Assembly (NCBI GenBank): GCA_037045645.1 | Contig: JBAOIH010000001.1 | Span: forward strand, 1,712,001 to 1,776,000 | Reading direction: 5' to 3' | Length of the DNA stretch: 64,000 bases | DNA from: Nocardioides sp. | GTDB taxonomy: Bacteria > Actinomycetota > Actinomycetes > Propionibacteriales > Nocardioidaceae | In this document: positions 15,250 to 23,775 of the stretch, in pieces | Layout: each line of letters begins with the position of its first letter | How positions within the stretch are numbered: the first letter of the stretch is position 1 | Made by a program: the position numbers and the translations under genes | The notes under the pieces: model-generated | Seen by the model: only the letters and a program-made list of their open reading frames with translations | Told to the model about the DNA's origin: nothing | The model's database searches: none

Positions 15250-16068
15250 TCAGGTCGACAGGTGCCTGGCTCGCGCGAAGCAGAAGCAGCCATAGCAGGC
15301 CAGGCCCACTCCGATCGCGCCGACCAGGATCGGCCCGAACGGCTGCCCGAGCAGTCGACCGAGCGCCTGGTCCAGCCCGCCGGACTTGCCCGCCTCGTGG
15401 GTCAGGCCGGCCCAGACAAACAACGCACCGACCGCGAGCAACGCCGCGCCCTTCGCGCAGTAGCCGATCTTGCCGAGCAGCAGGTAGGCGTTCCCGGCCT
15501 GCCCCGAGCGGCCCTCGCCCGCCAACTTCTCGGCGTGTTTGTCGCTCAGCCCGGTATAGATCTGGAACGCGCCGTACGCGATCACGCCCAACCCGGCCAA
15601 CGCGACCAACCACTGTCCCGCAGGCCAGTCCATCACGGTCGCGGTCATCGATTTCTTGCTCGATCCACCACCGCCCGAACCCGTCGCGACTTTCGCTGCC
15701 GAGAAGCCGAGCACGCCGTAGATCGCGGCCTTGGCGACGCTGGCGGCCCGCTTGCCGAGTTCTTTCGCCCCCTCCTCGTCCTCGTCGCCGATCACCGCTT
15801 CTGCGATCCGCCAGACGACGAGCACGGTCATGCCCACCACGATGATCCACAGCAGGGCGGTGCCGAACGGCTGCTGCGCGAGCTCCTTCAATGCCCCGGT
15901 CGAGGAGACGTTCTCCCCTCGATCTCCCAATGCCAGGCGCAAGCCGAGCACACCGAGCATCAGATGAACGAGCCCGTACGCCACGAAGCCGACGCGAATG
16001 CCGCGAGTGACCCACGGGTTGCGCGTGGCGCCACGAGCAGCGGTCCGGGCTTGATCTCCAGCGTTCAC
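15250..16068 (-). CDS. DUF1206 membrane protein
   Basis: About 272 residues with six hydrophobic segments in three similar pairs: VTRGIRVGFVAYGLVHLMLG, then AAIYGVLGFSAAKVA and YLLLGKIGYCAKGAALLAVG, each starting with a G-x-x-A/C-YG motif as in DUF1206. Function unknown. GTG 16068 is my start; the frame could begin at 16107, overlapping nusB. Lies between nusB and pyrR on the same strand. Confidence 0.78.
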   Translation of the reverse strand: MNAGDQARTAARGATRNPWVTRGIRVGFVAYGLVHLMLGVLGLRLALGDRGENVSSTGALKELAQQPFGTALLWIIVVGMTVLVVWRIAEAVIGDEDEEGAKELGKRAASVAKAAIYGVLGFSAAKVATGSGGGGSSKKSMTATVMDWPAGQWLVALAGLGVIAYGAFQIYTGLSDKHAEKLAGEGRSGQAGNAYLLLGKIGYCAKGAALLAVGALFVWAGLTHEAGKSGGLDQALGRLLGQPFGPILVGAIGVGLACYGCFCFARARHLST

Positions 16069-16084
16069 GCGCTGACCGTAGGCC

Positions 16085-16519
16085 TCAGTCGTGGAGGGCG
16101 CTATCACCTGTTGGGGTGGTGACCGACGGGTTGGTCGCGATCGCGTCGAGGAGACCGTTGACGAAGGCGGGTGACTCGTCGGTCGAGAGTTCCTTGACCA
16201 GAACTACAGCCTCGGACACCGCCACGGCGGCGGGAACGTCGTCGGCGAAGAGGATCTCGTACGTCCCGATCCGCAGCACATTGCGATCGATCGCGGGCAT
16301 GCGTTCGAGGGTCCAGCCGCGAGAGCGCTCGCGCAGCAACGCATCGATCTCACCGGCGTGCGTGGCGACGCCGCGTACGAGAACCGCCGTGTAGGGGTTG
16401 TGCGGCGCGTCGCCGTCCGCGATCGCGCGCTCCAACGCCAGGACCGGACTCTCGCCACGCATCTCGGCGGCGTAGAGGATGTCGAGGGCCCTCTTGCGGG
16501 CCTTGTGACGCGCTGCCAT
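16085..16519 (-). CDS. nusB: Transcription antitermination protein NusB
   Basis: A 144-residue NusB starting MAARHKARKRALDILYAAE; the RNA-binding Arg-rich N-terminus and the AVAVSEAVVLVKELSTDESPAFVNGLL end are typical. It binds boxA RNA with NusE in rRNA antitermination. ATG 16519 is chosen because the family starts there; an upstream extension would run into efp. Four bases separate it from efp. Confidence 0.94.
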   Translation of the reverse strand: MAARHKARKRALDILYAAEMRGESPVLALERAIADGDAPHNPYTAVLVRGVATHAGEIDALLRERSRGWTLERMPAIDRNVLRIGTYEILFADDVPAAVAVSEAVVLVKELSTDESPAFVNGLLDAIATNPSVTTPTGDSALHD

Positions 16520-16523
16520 CAGG

Positions 16524-17087
16524 TCAGTTCTTGACGCGACCGAGGTAGGAGGAGTCGCGGGTGTCGACCTTGACGCGCTCGCCCTGGTTGATGAAGAGCG
16601 GCACCTGGATCTCGTGGCCGGTCTCCACGGTGGCGGGCTTCGTACGCCCGGTGGCCGAGTCACCCGCGAGGCCGGGCTCGGTGAAGGTGATGGTCATCTC
16701 GACACTGGCGGGAAGTTCGATGAAGAGCACGCGGCCGTCGTTGGCGGCCACGATCGCCTCGTTGTTCTCCAGCAGGAAGTTCTTCGCGTCGCCGACGATC
16801 GCCTCGGAGATCTCGACCTGCTCCCAGGTGCCGGTGTCCATGAAGACGTAGTTGGACCCGTCGTGATAGCTGTACTGCATCGTGCGGCGATCGACGTTGG
16901 CCGTCTCGACCTTGGTGCCCGCGTTGAAGGTCTTGTCGACGATCTTGCCGGACTCGACGTTCTTGAGTTTGGTGCGTACGAACGCCGGACCCTTGCCGGG
17001 CTTGACGTGCTGGAACTCCTGCACGGCCCACAGACCGTTGTCGATGCGGAGAACCATGCCGTTCTTCAGGTCGTTCGTGGTTGCCAT
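16524..17087 (-). CDS. efp: Translation elongation factor P
   Basis: A 187-residue EF-P with three beta-barrel domains. The loop that reaches the peptidyl-transferase centre reads KPGKGPAF; this PGKGP form is the subfamily reported in actinobacteria to work without lysine modification. EF-P rescues ribosomes stalled at polyproline. ATG 17087 fits family length. No modification genes are seen nearby. Confidence 0.95.
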   Translation of the reverse strand: MATTNDLKNGMVLRIDNGLWAVQEFQHVKPGKGPAFVRTKLKNVESGKIVDKTFNAGTKVETANVDRRTMQYSYHDGSNYVFMDTGTWEQVEISEAIVGDAKNFLLENNEAIVAANDGRVLFIELPASVEMTITFTEPGLAGDSATGRTKPATVETGHEIQVPLFINQGERVKVDTRDSSYLGRVKN

Positions 17088-17171
17088 GCGCGTGGAGTCT
17101 GCTTTCGTCGAGGCGTCGTGGGGCCGAGGATCAAGTCTAGGGGTGCGGGTCGACGTGGCCCGAATCAGCGC

Positions 17172-17303
17172 GATCGGGCACAAAAGCACGCGTCAGGCGC
17201 GCCGACCGGGCGCAAAGGCACGCCAGAAGCGCGCTGATCGGGCACAAAAGCACGTGCTTTTGTGCCCGATCAGCGGATTTCACGCGTGCTTTTGTGCCCG
17301 GTC
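17172..17303. repeat. 32-bp-period direct/inverted array between efp and aroQ
   Basis: Copies of GATCGGGCACAAAAGCACG lie at 17172, 17204 (degenerate) and 17236, each 32 bases apart. Inverted copies lie at 17253 and 17285, again 32 apart. The third direct and first inverted copy overlap at CACGTG, making a near-perfect hairpin. The inverted copy at 17253-17272 begins with the aroQ stop codon (TGATCGGG on the minus strand). The copy at 17285-17303 is inside aroQ coding sequence. Confidence 0.85.
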
Positions 17304-17719
17304 AGGGATTCGAGCGCGAGCCGGTAGCCGTCGATCCCCCGTCCGGCGATCGTGCGGACCGCGTGCGGCTCGACGTACGACGTGTGCCGGAACTCCTCGG
17401 GCCGCTGCTTGGGGTCGGAGATGTGCACCTCGATCAGCGGCGCTTCGAGCTGCGCGCAGGCGTCGTACAGCGCGAGCGAATAGTGCGTCCAGGCGCCCGC
17501 GTTGAGGATGACGGGCGTACGTTCGTCCGCTGCGGTGTTGAGCCAGTCGAGGAGTTCGCCCTCGTGGTTGGTCTGCCGCACCTCGACGTCGAGACCCAGG
17601 TCGCGGCCCCACTCCACGCACTTCTCGGTGAGTTCGGCGTGGGTGGTGGTGCCGTAGATCTCGGGCTGTCGTCGCCCCAGTCGGCCCAGATTGGGTCCGT
17701 TGAGCACCAGCACCCTCAC
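17270..17719 (-). CDS. aroQ: Type II 3-dehydroquinate dehydratase
   Basis: A 149-residue type II enzyme: LNGPNLGRLGRRQPEIYG (catalytic Arg and Tyr), VRQTNHEGELLDWL, ILNAGAWTHYS and EVHISDPKQRPEEFRH. It dehydrates 3-dehydroquinate in the shikimate pathway. The last ten residues (TGHKSTREIR) are encoded by a copy of the 32-bp repeat. GTG start overlaps the aroB stop (GTGA, 17719-17716). Confidence 0.94.
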   Translation of the reverse strand: MRVLVLNGPNLGRLGRRQPEIYGTTTHAELTEKCVEWGRDLGLDVEVRQTNHEGELLDWLNTAADERTPVILNAGAWTHYSLALYDACAQLEAPLIEVHISDPKQRPEEFRHTSYVEPHAVRTIAGRGIDGYRLALESLTGHKSTREIR

Positions 17720-18816
17720 GACGCACCGACCATCAGGTCGTAGGCCGCCCGCAGGTCATCCTCCGAAGGACCGGCCAGGACGCGAGGTTTCGCCAGGTCG
17801 TCGAGCACCACGAAACGCAGCGTCGAGCCGCGCGACTTCTTGTCCACGGCCATCGCCGCGCGCAGGTCCTCGTACGACGCCCCGGCGAAGCCGGTCGGCA
17901 GTCCGACGCGACCGAACGTGGTGCGATGGCGGTCGGCGACATCCTGCGGCAGAGCGCCGGCGCGGGCAGCCAGGTCTGCGACGAAACAGCACCCGATCGC
18001 CACCGCCTCGCCGTGCGGAGTCGCATAGTCGGTGGCGCGTTCGATCGCGTGCGCCATCGTGTGGCCGTAGTTGAGGACCTCGCGACCGGGGTGGCCGTCC
18101 GGGCCGCCGGTCTCCTTGAGGTCGGCGGTGACCACGTCGATCTTGACCTGGATCGCGCGTTCGATGATCTCCCGGGTGACCGGCGATGCCGGCGTCAGGT
18201 CGGCTGGGTCCGTCGTCTCGATCAGCCGCAGGATCTCGGGGTCCGCGATGAAGCCGCACTTGATCACCTCGCCGAGTCCGGCGATGAAGTCGGCGCGCGG
18301 CAACGTGTCGAGCATGCGCAGGTCACACAGCACACCGGCCGGCTCGTGGAAGGAGCCCACCAGGTTCTTGCCCGCGGCGGTGTTGATGCCGGTCTTGCCG
18401 CCCACGGCGGCGTCGACCATCGCCAGCAAGGAGGTCGGGACATGCACGACGCGTACGCCGCGCAGCCAGGTCGCGGCCACGAAGCCACCGACGTCGGTGG
18501 TCGCACCACCCCCCACGGTGACGACAGCGTCGGAGCGCGTGAAGCCGCGCTCCCCCAGCGCCTCCCAACAGTCGGCCGCCACGGCAGCGGACTTGCTCTG
18601 CTCGCCGTCCGGCAGCCCCAGCGCGAGCACGTCGTAGTGCGGCACCAACGCCTCGAGCACCGGTTGGGCGACCTCGTGCAGGCTGCCGGCGAAGAGCAGC
18701 GCAACGCGCTGCACCGACTCCCCCAAGATGGTCGGCAGGTGCTCGGCAAGGTCGAGGCCGACGACGACCTCGTACGGGGAGGCGCCCTGCACCGGCAGGA
18801 TCGATTCGTCAGCCAT
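17716..18816 (-). CDS. aroB: 3-dehydroquinate synthase
   Basis: A 366-residue AroB: DGEQSKS, GGGATTDVGGFVAATWLRG for NAD binding, VDAAVGGKTGIN, and zinc ligands including a late HGEAVAIG motif. It makes 3-dehydroquinate from DAHP. ATG 18816 overlaps the end of aroK by eight bases, fixing the start. Confidence 0.94.
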   Translation of the reverse strand: MADESILPVQGASPYEVVVGLDLAEHLPTILGESVQRVALLFAGSLHEVAQPVLEALVPHYDVLALGLPDGEQSKSAAVAADCWEALGERGFTRSDAVVTVGGGATTDVGGFVAATWLRGVRVVHVPTSLLAMVDAAVGGKTGINTAAGKNLVGSFHEPAGVLCDLRMLDTLPRADFIAGLGEVIKCGFIADPEILRLIETTDPADLTPASPVTREIIERAIQVKIDVVTADLKETGGPDGHPGREVLNYGHTMAHAIERATDYATPHGEAVAIGCCFVADLAARAGALPQDVADRHRTTFGRVGLPTGFAGASYEDLRAAMAVDKKSRGSTLRFVVLDDLAKPRVLAGPSEDDLRAAYDLMVGAS

Positions 18817-19339
18817 GGGGTTCCTCCCTCTCGACCGCCGCCGCGATCTCGGCGGCCACATCTTCTGCTGCCCGTCCGTCGGTCTCGATGACGTGGGTAG
18901 CGATCGACTCATAGATCGGGGTGCGCTCGTCGAGCAACTTCTTCAGCGTCGCCCGGACGTTGCCCAGCAGCAGTGGCCGAGCCGCACCCATGCCGACTCG
19001 CTTGGTGGCCTCCGCGAGACCGACACGAAGGAAGACCACTCGATGTCCCGCCAGCGCGGTCCGCGTCTGTTCGGCCAACACCGCGCCTCCTCCCAGCGAC
19101 AACACGCCCTCGTGCTCGGCCAGCGCTTGCGCGACCGCAGCCACTTCGAGCGTACGGAAATGCTGTTCTCCGTCGTCGACGAAGATGTCGGAGATCGACT
19201 TCGCCGCAGCCGCCTCGATGTCGTGGTCGGTGTCTCGTACGCCCACTCCCCAGCGTGCAGCGAGCAGCTCACCGACGGTCGTCTTGCCCGCGCCCATCGG
19301 GCCGACGAGGACGACGAGCGGAGATTTGTGCTGACTCAC
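18809..19339 (-). CDS. aroK: Shikimate kinase
   Basis: A 176-residue P-loop kinase: GPMGAGKT at 13-20, DTDHDIE for Mg/shikimate and LSLGGGAVL. It phosphorylates shikimate. The best start is GTG 19339 (residues VSQHKSP); this codon and the next six lie inside a 22-bp repeat (GTGAGTCAGCACAAAT), so the gene has taken its start codon from the array. No convincing ribosome site is seen upstream. Confidence 0.9.
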   Translation of the reverse strand: MSQHKSPLVVLVGPMGAGKTTVGELLAARWGVGVRDTDHDIEAAAAKSISDIFVDDGEQHFRTLEVAAVAQALAEHEGVLSLGGGAVLAEQTRTALAGHRVVFLRVGLAEATKRVGMGAARPLLLGNVRATLKKLLDERTPIYESIATHVIETDGRAAEDVAAEIAAAVEREEPHG

Positions 19340-19402
19340 GGGTGACTTTCTGCTGACTCGGCCGGGGATTTGTGCTGACTCGGCGGGGATTTGTGCTGAC
19401 TC
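19323..19402. repeat. 22-bp tandem array joining aroC and aroK
   Basis: Four copies of GATTTGTGCTGACTC (plus strand) end at 19337, 19359 (degenerate), 19381 and 19402, 21-22 bases apart. On the coding strand the array starts with the aroC stop (TGAGTCAGCACAAATC) and its last copy carries the aroK GTG start. It fills the whole aroC-aroK gap. Confidence 0.85.
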
Positions 19403-20579
19403 AGCGGTGGCGGAGGTTGGCGAGATACGACTCGGCGTTGCGCTTGGTCTCCTCGACCGAGTCACCGCCGAACTTCTCCAGCACCGCGTCGGCCACGACC
19501 AGCGCCACCATCGCCTCGGCGACGATCCCGGCCGCGGGGACGGCGCAGACGTCCGAGCGCTGGTGGTGCGCGACGGCGGCTTCACCGGTGGCGACATCGA
19601 CCGTACGCAGGGCGCGGGGCACGGTGGCGATCGGCTTCATCGCGGCGCGTACGCGCATCACCTCACCGGTCGTCATCCCGCCCTCGATCCCGCCCGAGCG
19701 ACCCGACACCCGACGAATGCCCTCGTCGGTCGGCACGATCTCGTCGTGGGCGAGGGACCCGGGCGTCGCGGCGAGTTCGAAGCCGTCACCGACCTCGACG
19801 CCCTTGATCGCCTGGATGCCCATCAGGGCGCCGGCAAGTCTGGAGTCCAGGCGGCGGTCCCAGTGCACGTGAGACCCCAAGCCCGGCGGCAGGCCATGCA
19901 CCACGACCTCCACGACACCGCCCAGGGTGTCGCCGTCCTTGTGGGCCTGGTCGATGCGGGCGACCATCGCCGCCGACGCCTCGGGGTCGAGGCACCGGAC
20001 CGGATCCTCATCGAGGCGGGTCACGTCGTCAGGCATCGGGAGCACCCCCGCAGGCGCCTTCACCTCGGCCAGCGACACGACGTGGGAGACGATCCGAGCG
20101 CCGAGTGCCTGCTCCAGGAAGTTCGCCGCGACCTGACCCAACGCGACGCGGGCGGCGGTCTCGCGGGCCGAAGCGCGTTCGAGGATCGGCCGGGCTTCGT
20201 CGAAGTCGTACTTCTGCATCCCGGCGAGATCCGCGTGACCGGGGCGCGGCCGGGTGAGCGGCGCGTTGCGCGCCGACGACGCCAGCACCTCGGCGTCGAC
20301 CGGGTCGGCGCTCATGACCTGCTCCCACTTGGGCCACTCGGTGTTGCCGACCTGGATCGCGACCGGACCACCCTGGGTCTTGCCATGGCGTACGCCGCCG
20401 GTGATCGTGACCTCGTCGGCCTCGAACTTCATCCGGGCACCACGGCCGTAGCCGAGGCGTCGACGAGCCAGCGCCGCGTCGAGGTCGGCGGTGGTGAGGC
20501 GTACGTGAGCGGGCAGGCCCTCCAGGATCGCCACCAAGGACGGTCCGTGGGATTCACCCGCGGTCAACCAGCGAAGCAT
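19401..20579 (-). CDS. aroC: Chorismate synthase
   Basis: A 392-residue AroC: MLRWLTAGESHGPSL at the start, RRRLGYGRGARMKFE, RPGHADLAGMQKYDF and SGRSGGIEGGMTTGE, all flavin/substrate motifs. Last step of the shikimate pathway, needing reduced FMN. ATG 20579 is the family start. The stop codon is the first base triplet of a tandem repeat. Confidence 0.95.
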   Translation of the reverse strand: MLRWLTAGESHGPSLVAILEGLPAHVRLTTADLDAALARRRLGYGRGARMKFEADEVTITGGVRHGKTQGGPVAIQVGNTEWPKWEQVMSADPVDAEVLASSARNAPLTRPRPGHADLAGMQKYDFDEARPILERASARETAARVALGQVAANFLEQALGARIVSHVVSLAEVKAPAGVLPMPDDVTRLDEDPVRCLDPEASAAMVARIDQAHKDGDTLGGVVEVVVHGLPPGLGSHVHWDRRLDSRLAGALMGIQAIKGVEVGDGFELAATPGSLAHDEIVPTDEGIRRVSGRSGGIEGGMTTGEVMRVRAAMKPIATVPRALRTVDVATGEAAVAHHQRSDVCAVPAAGIVAEAMVALVVADAVLEKFGGDSVEETKRNAESYLANLRHR

Positions 20580-20620
20580 GGGCGCCAGTGTTTCACGCGC
20601 GCCCGGGGCACCGGACCACC

Positions 20621-21316
20621 TCACCCCCAGACGAGACCCGCGAGCGGTTCGCCCCAGACAACACCGAGCAGCGCTCCGACGAGCATGAACGGCCCGAACG
20701 GATAGCCGGATCGGTCGACCCTACGAGTCAAGGTAAGCAGCAGGCCGAGCACACCACCCACAAAGAATCCGGCGTAGACGCCCACCACGAGGGCTGCCCA
20801 CCCGACCGACCCGAGAGCCAGGCCGAGTACGCCGCTGAGTCGTACGTCGCCATACCCCAGGCCACGTGGATGGATCAGCCACAAGAGCAGATAGAAGCCA
20901 CCGGCGATCAGCCAGCCCAGACCCGCGCGTACGACCGACTCGGCATCGCGTTCGAGAAGCCAGATCACCGCCAGGGCGGCAACGACGAAGGCGTACGACG
21001 GGGCGATCAGCCGCGTGGGCAGCAATCGCGTCTCCCAGTCGATCAGCCCCAACGCCACGCCGACCGGGACGAGCGGCCACCACAGGAGGAGCATGGAGTC
21101 CCCCGGCAGTGACCAACCGACCACGGCACCGGCCAGAGTCGCCCAGAGCACAGCCCAGACCTGCAAGCGCGGGCGACGCGCAAGGTCCACGTACGCGATC
21201 TTGTCCGCGGCGGGGTCGCTCGGTTCAGGCAGTCGTCGGATCAGCCACGGCACGGCAAGTCCGGCCAGCCCACACACCACCGAGCCGGTGAGCGCCCACG
21301 CCAGAGGGGCACTCAC
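20621..21316 (-). CDS. Prepilin peptidase (A24 family), short form
   Basis: About 231 residues, mostly hydrophobic helices. The two catalytic aspartates lie in ALGLIDWETRLLP and GLGYGDVRLSG (G-x-GD). The N-terminal cytoplasmic methylase domain of longer PilD proteins is missing. It would cleave type IV prepilin-like leaders; no pilin genes are in the window. GTG 21316 overlaps the aroE stop (GTGA). Confidence 0.85.
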   Translation of the reverse strand: MSAPLAWALTGSVVCGLAGLAVPWLIRRLPEPSDPAADKIAYVDLARRPRLQVWAVLWATLAGAVVGWSLPGDSMLLLWWPLVPVGVALGLIDWETRLLPTRLIAPSYAFVVAALAVIWLLERDAESVVRAGLGWLIAGGFYLLLWLIHPRGLGYGDVRLSGVLGLALGSVGWAALVVGVYAGFFVGGVLGLLLTLTRRVDRSGYPFGPFMLVGALLGVVWGEPLAGLVWG

Positions 21317-22122
21317 CCGAGCGCAGCCTCGCCGGAGGCGCGCATGGCATCGAGCGGCGCAGCAAGACCGGTGAACATCGTGAACTGCAAGGCAGCCTGG
21401 TTCACCAACAAGTCCAGTCCACCGACGAGCACCTGGCCACGCTGCCGAGCCGCTCGCGCAAGCGGAGTCGGCCACGGGTGATAAATCACGTCGAAGATCG
21501 CAGGCACTGCACCGGTGCGCTCCACCAGGGCATCATCTTGGGCCGTCGCCGGGATCGTGCTCACCACGACATCGCCCACGACAGGGTCGAGCAGGGACTC
21601 CACGACGACGAGAGCCCCCGCTTCGCGCAACGCCGCCACGCTCTCCGCGGCCCGCTCGGGCGAGCGGACCTGGATCGCCAACTCCACCGCACCGAGGTCG
21701 AGCAGGGCCAAGCCCACCGACGTCGCCGTCGCGCCTCCCCCCAAGATGACCGCACGCTCGACTGCCTCGACGCCCGCACCGGCCATCGCCGCGACCGCGC
21801 CGGGGACGTCGGTGTTGTCCCCGTGCACGCCATCGCCGTCGAGGATCAGCGTGTTCACCGCACCTGCTCGGCGTGCTGTCTCGGAGACCGAGGAGGACAG
21901 CTCCAACGCCTCGCGTTTGAGCGGCATCGTCACAGAGAGTCCGCGCCACGTGGCATCCAGCCCAGCCAGGACCTCGCGCAGCCCGCCGGCGGGCACCCGG
22001 TGGGCGTCGTACTCCCATGCCAACCCCACGGCCTGATATCCCGCACGATGCAGCACCGGAGACAACGAGTGCGCAATGGGGTCACCCAGCACCCCACACC
22101 GGCGTACGTCCGACGTCGTCAT
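21313..22122 (-). CDS. aroE: Shikimate dehydrogenase
   Basis: A 269-residue AroE: GVLGDPIAHSLSPVLHRAGY for shikimate, VTMPLKREA with the catalytic Lys, NTDVPGAVAAM, and the NADP loop LGGGATATSVGLAL. It reduces 3-dehydroshikimate. Four bases downstream of mltG and coupled to the peptidase gene. Confidence 0.93.
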   Translation of the reverse strand: MTTSDVRRCGVLGDPIAHSLSPVLHRAGYQAVGLAWEYDAHRVPAGGLREVLAGLDATWRGLSVTMPLKREALELSSSVSETARRAGAVNTLILDGDGVHGDNTDVPGAVAAMAGAGVEAVERAVILGGGATATSVGLALLDLGAVELAIQVRSPERAAESVAALREAGALVVVESLLDPVVGDVVVSTIPATAQDDALVERTGAVPAIFDVIYHPWPTPLARAARQRGQVLVGGLDLLVNQAALQFTMFTGLAAPLDAMRASGEAALG

Positions 22123-22125
22123 CGC

Positions 22126-23292
22126 TCAGCAGGCGTCGGAGGTCGTGCAGTATTGCTGGTATTCGGCCTTGCCTGCGAGGAAGCCGTTGTAGTCCTCGTA
22201 GAACTTGGTCTCGCCAGTCTTGAGGTTGACGGTGACGTAGTAGTACCAGTTGCCCTCGGCCGGGTGGGTCGCCGCCTGGATGGCGTCATCACCGGGAGCC
22301 TCGATGGGGGTCGGCGGGAGACCCGGGGTCTTGTACGTGTTGTATGGCGACGTCGCGACGCTCTCGATCTCGTCGAGGGTCAAGGTGATGGTGCCCTTGC
22401 GATCGAGTGCGTAGTTCACTGCGGCGTCGATCTGGAGCAGGCCGTTGGTGCCGCCCTTGTCGCCGGGACCATCCAGTCGGTTGTAGATCACCCGGGCGAC
22501 CTTCGCCATGTCGTCGCCGCGACCCTCGGCCTCGACCAGCGAGGCGATGGTCATGATCTCCGCGGGTGTCTTGCCGAGAGCTGCCGCACGTGCCTCGAGT
22601 TGGTTCTCCTCGGCGGCCTGGCGCCAGCGGTCGACCATCTTCTTCAGCATCACCCTGGGGGTGTCCTTGGGGCCGAAGTCGTAGGTGGAGGGGAAGAGGT
22701 AACCCTCGGGATTGCCCTCGGCGTAGTCGGGCAGGCCGAGGGGAGCCGGGTTCGCCAGCACCTTTTCGAACGCCGAGGCATCGAAGTCGGTCTTGTCCGC
22801 GAGAATTTCGACCACGTCCTTGACGCGCAAGCCTTCCGGGATGGTTACGGAGTTCTTCACGATGTTGCCCGGATCGACCAACACCTCGATCGCATCGGCC
22901 GACGGCATCTCTTTCTGCAACTGGTAGTAGCCGACCTGGATACCACTCGACTTGGGCTCGGCCTGCGCGGCCGAGATGAAGGAGTCGACCGACTTCACCA
23001 CGCCTTTGGACTTCAAGTCGCGGCCCATCTGCGCGATCGTGTCGCCCTGCTCGACCGCGAACAGCACCTTGCCGTGACCGGGGCCCGGGTAGTCCCCGGG
23101 GGACGCGAGCTTGGACTTGGCGAAGTCGACGGCCTTGAGGAAGCCGAAGGTGCCACCACCGATCAGCACCGCGATCGCCCCCAGGACGGCAAGACAGCCT
23201 TTGAGGCCACCAAGGCGCCGCTTGCGTCGGCGACCACCCTCGGGCGGGTAGTCGTCTGCGTAGTCGGCGTCAGTCTCACGAGCCTCGCTCAT
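22126..23292 (-). CDS. mltG: Endolytic peptidoglycan transglycosylase MltG
   Basis: A 388-residue YceG-like protein: an Arg/Lys-rich cytoplasmic start, one membrane helix (about 31-50), a LysM-like region and the catalytic domain with EGYLFPSTYDF (196-206) and the catalytic Glu254 in SLVEAEGRG. It cuts nascent glycan strands at the membrane. Overlaps ruvX by ATGA (23292-23289). Confidence 0.93.
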   Translation of the reverse strand: MSEARETDADYADDYPPEGGRRRKRRLGGLKGCLAVLGAIAVLIGGGTFGFLKAVDFAKSKLASPGDYPGPGHGKVLFAVEQGDTIAQMGRDLKSKGVVKSVDSFISAAQAEPKSSGIQVGYYQLQKEMPSADAIEVLVDPGNIVKNSVTIPEGLRVKDVVEILADKTDFDASAFEKVLANPAPLGLPDYAEGNPEGYLFPSTYDFGPKDTPRVMLKKMVDRWRQAAEENQLEARAAALGKTPAEIMTIASLVEAEGRGDDMAKVARVIYNRLDGPGDKGGTNGLLQIDAAVNYALDRKGTITLTLDEIESVATSPYNTYKTPGLPPTPIEAPGDDAIQAATHPAEGNWYYYVTVNLKTGETKFYEDYNGFLAGKAEYQQYCTTSDAC

Positions 23293-23774
23293 GCCTCAGT
23301 GCTCTCTTCCTGGTCTGGGTCCCCGACGGCCACGGCCTCCCCGGGAGGTCGACCGGTGGCACGCTCGGTGTCGAGGGCGGTCTGCAAGATGAGTACGGCT
23401 GCCGCCTGGTCGATCACCTCACGCTGTCGGTGGGCTTTGCGACCCTGCTCGCGCAGCATCGCCGATGCCGACACAGTAGTCAGTCGCTCATCGGCGAGGC
23501 GGACAGGAACGGGCGCGACTCGCCGGGCGAGGCGCGCGGCGAAGTCTCGTACCTTCTCCGCCGCAGGACCTTCGTGACCACTCAACGAGCGCGGCAGACC
23601 GACGACTACTTCGACCGCTTCCACCTCCTGCACCAGCGCCGTGATGCGCTGGAGGTCGCCACGACCGCGGCGTACGGTCTCGACAGGCGTGGCCAGGAAT
23701 CCGGTCGGATCACTGCGGGCAACGCCGATCCGCGCATCGCCCGGGTCTATCCCGAGCCGGGTGCCGAAGCGCAC
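23289..23774 (-). CDS. ruvX: Holliday junction resolvase-like protein RuvX/YqgF
   Basis: A 161-residue RNase H-fold protein: GIDPGDARIGVARSDP with the first acidic residue, VVGLPRSLSGHEG, and LADERLTTVSASAML. Linked to pre-16S rRNA 5' end processing. GTG 23774 is one base beyond the alaS stop; longer starts would lie inside alaS. Confidence 0.9.
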   Translation of the reverse strand: MRFGTRLGIDPGDARIGVARSDPTGFLATPVETVRRGRGDLQRITALVQEVEAVEVVVGLPRSLSGHEGPAAEKVRDFAARLARRVAPVPVRLADERLTTVSASAMLREQGRKAHRQREVIDQAAAVLILQTALDTERATGRPPGEAVAVGDPDQEESTEA

Positions 23775-23775
23775 G

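Noticed and set aside
21478..23577. Long plus-strand open frame (699 codons) over aroE, mltG and ruvX
   Set aside because: It is antisense to three clear genes, rich in His/Arg/Asp as expected for a GC-driven shadow frame, and has no domain.
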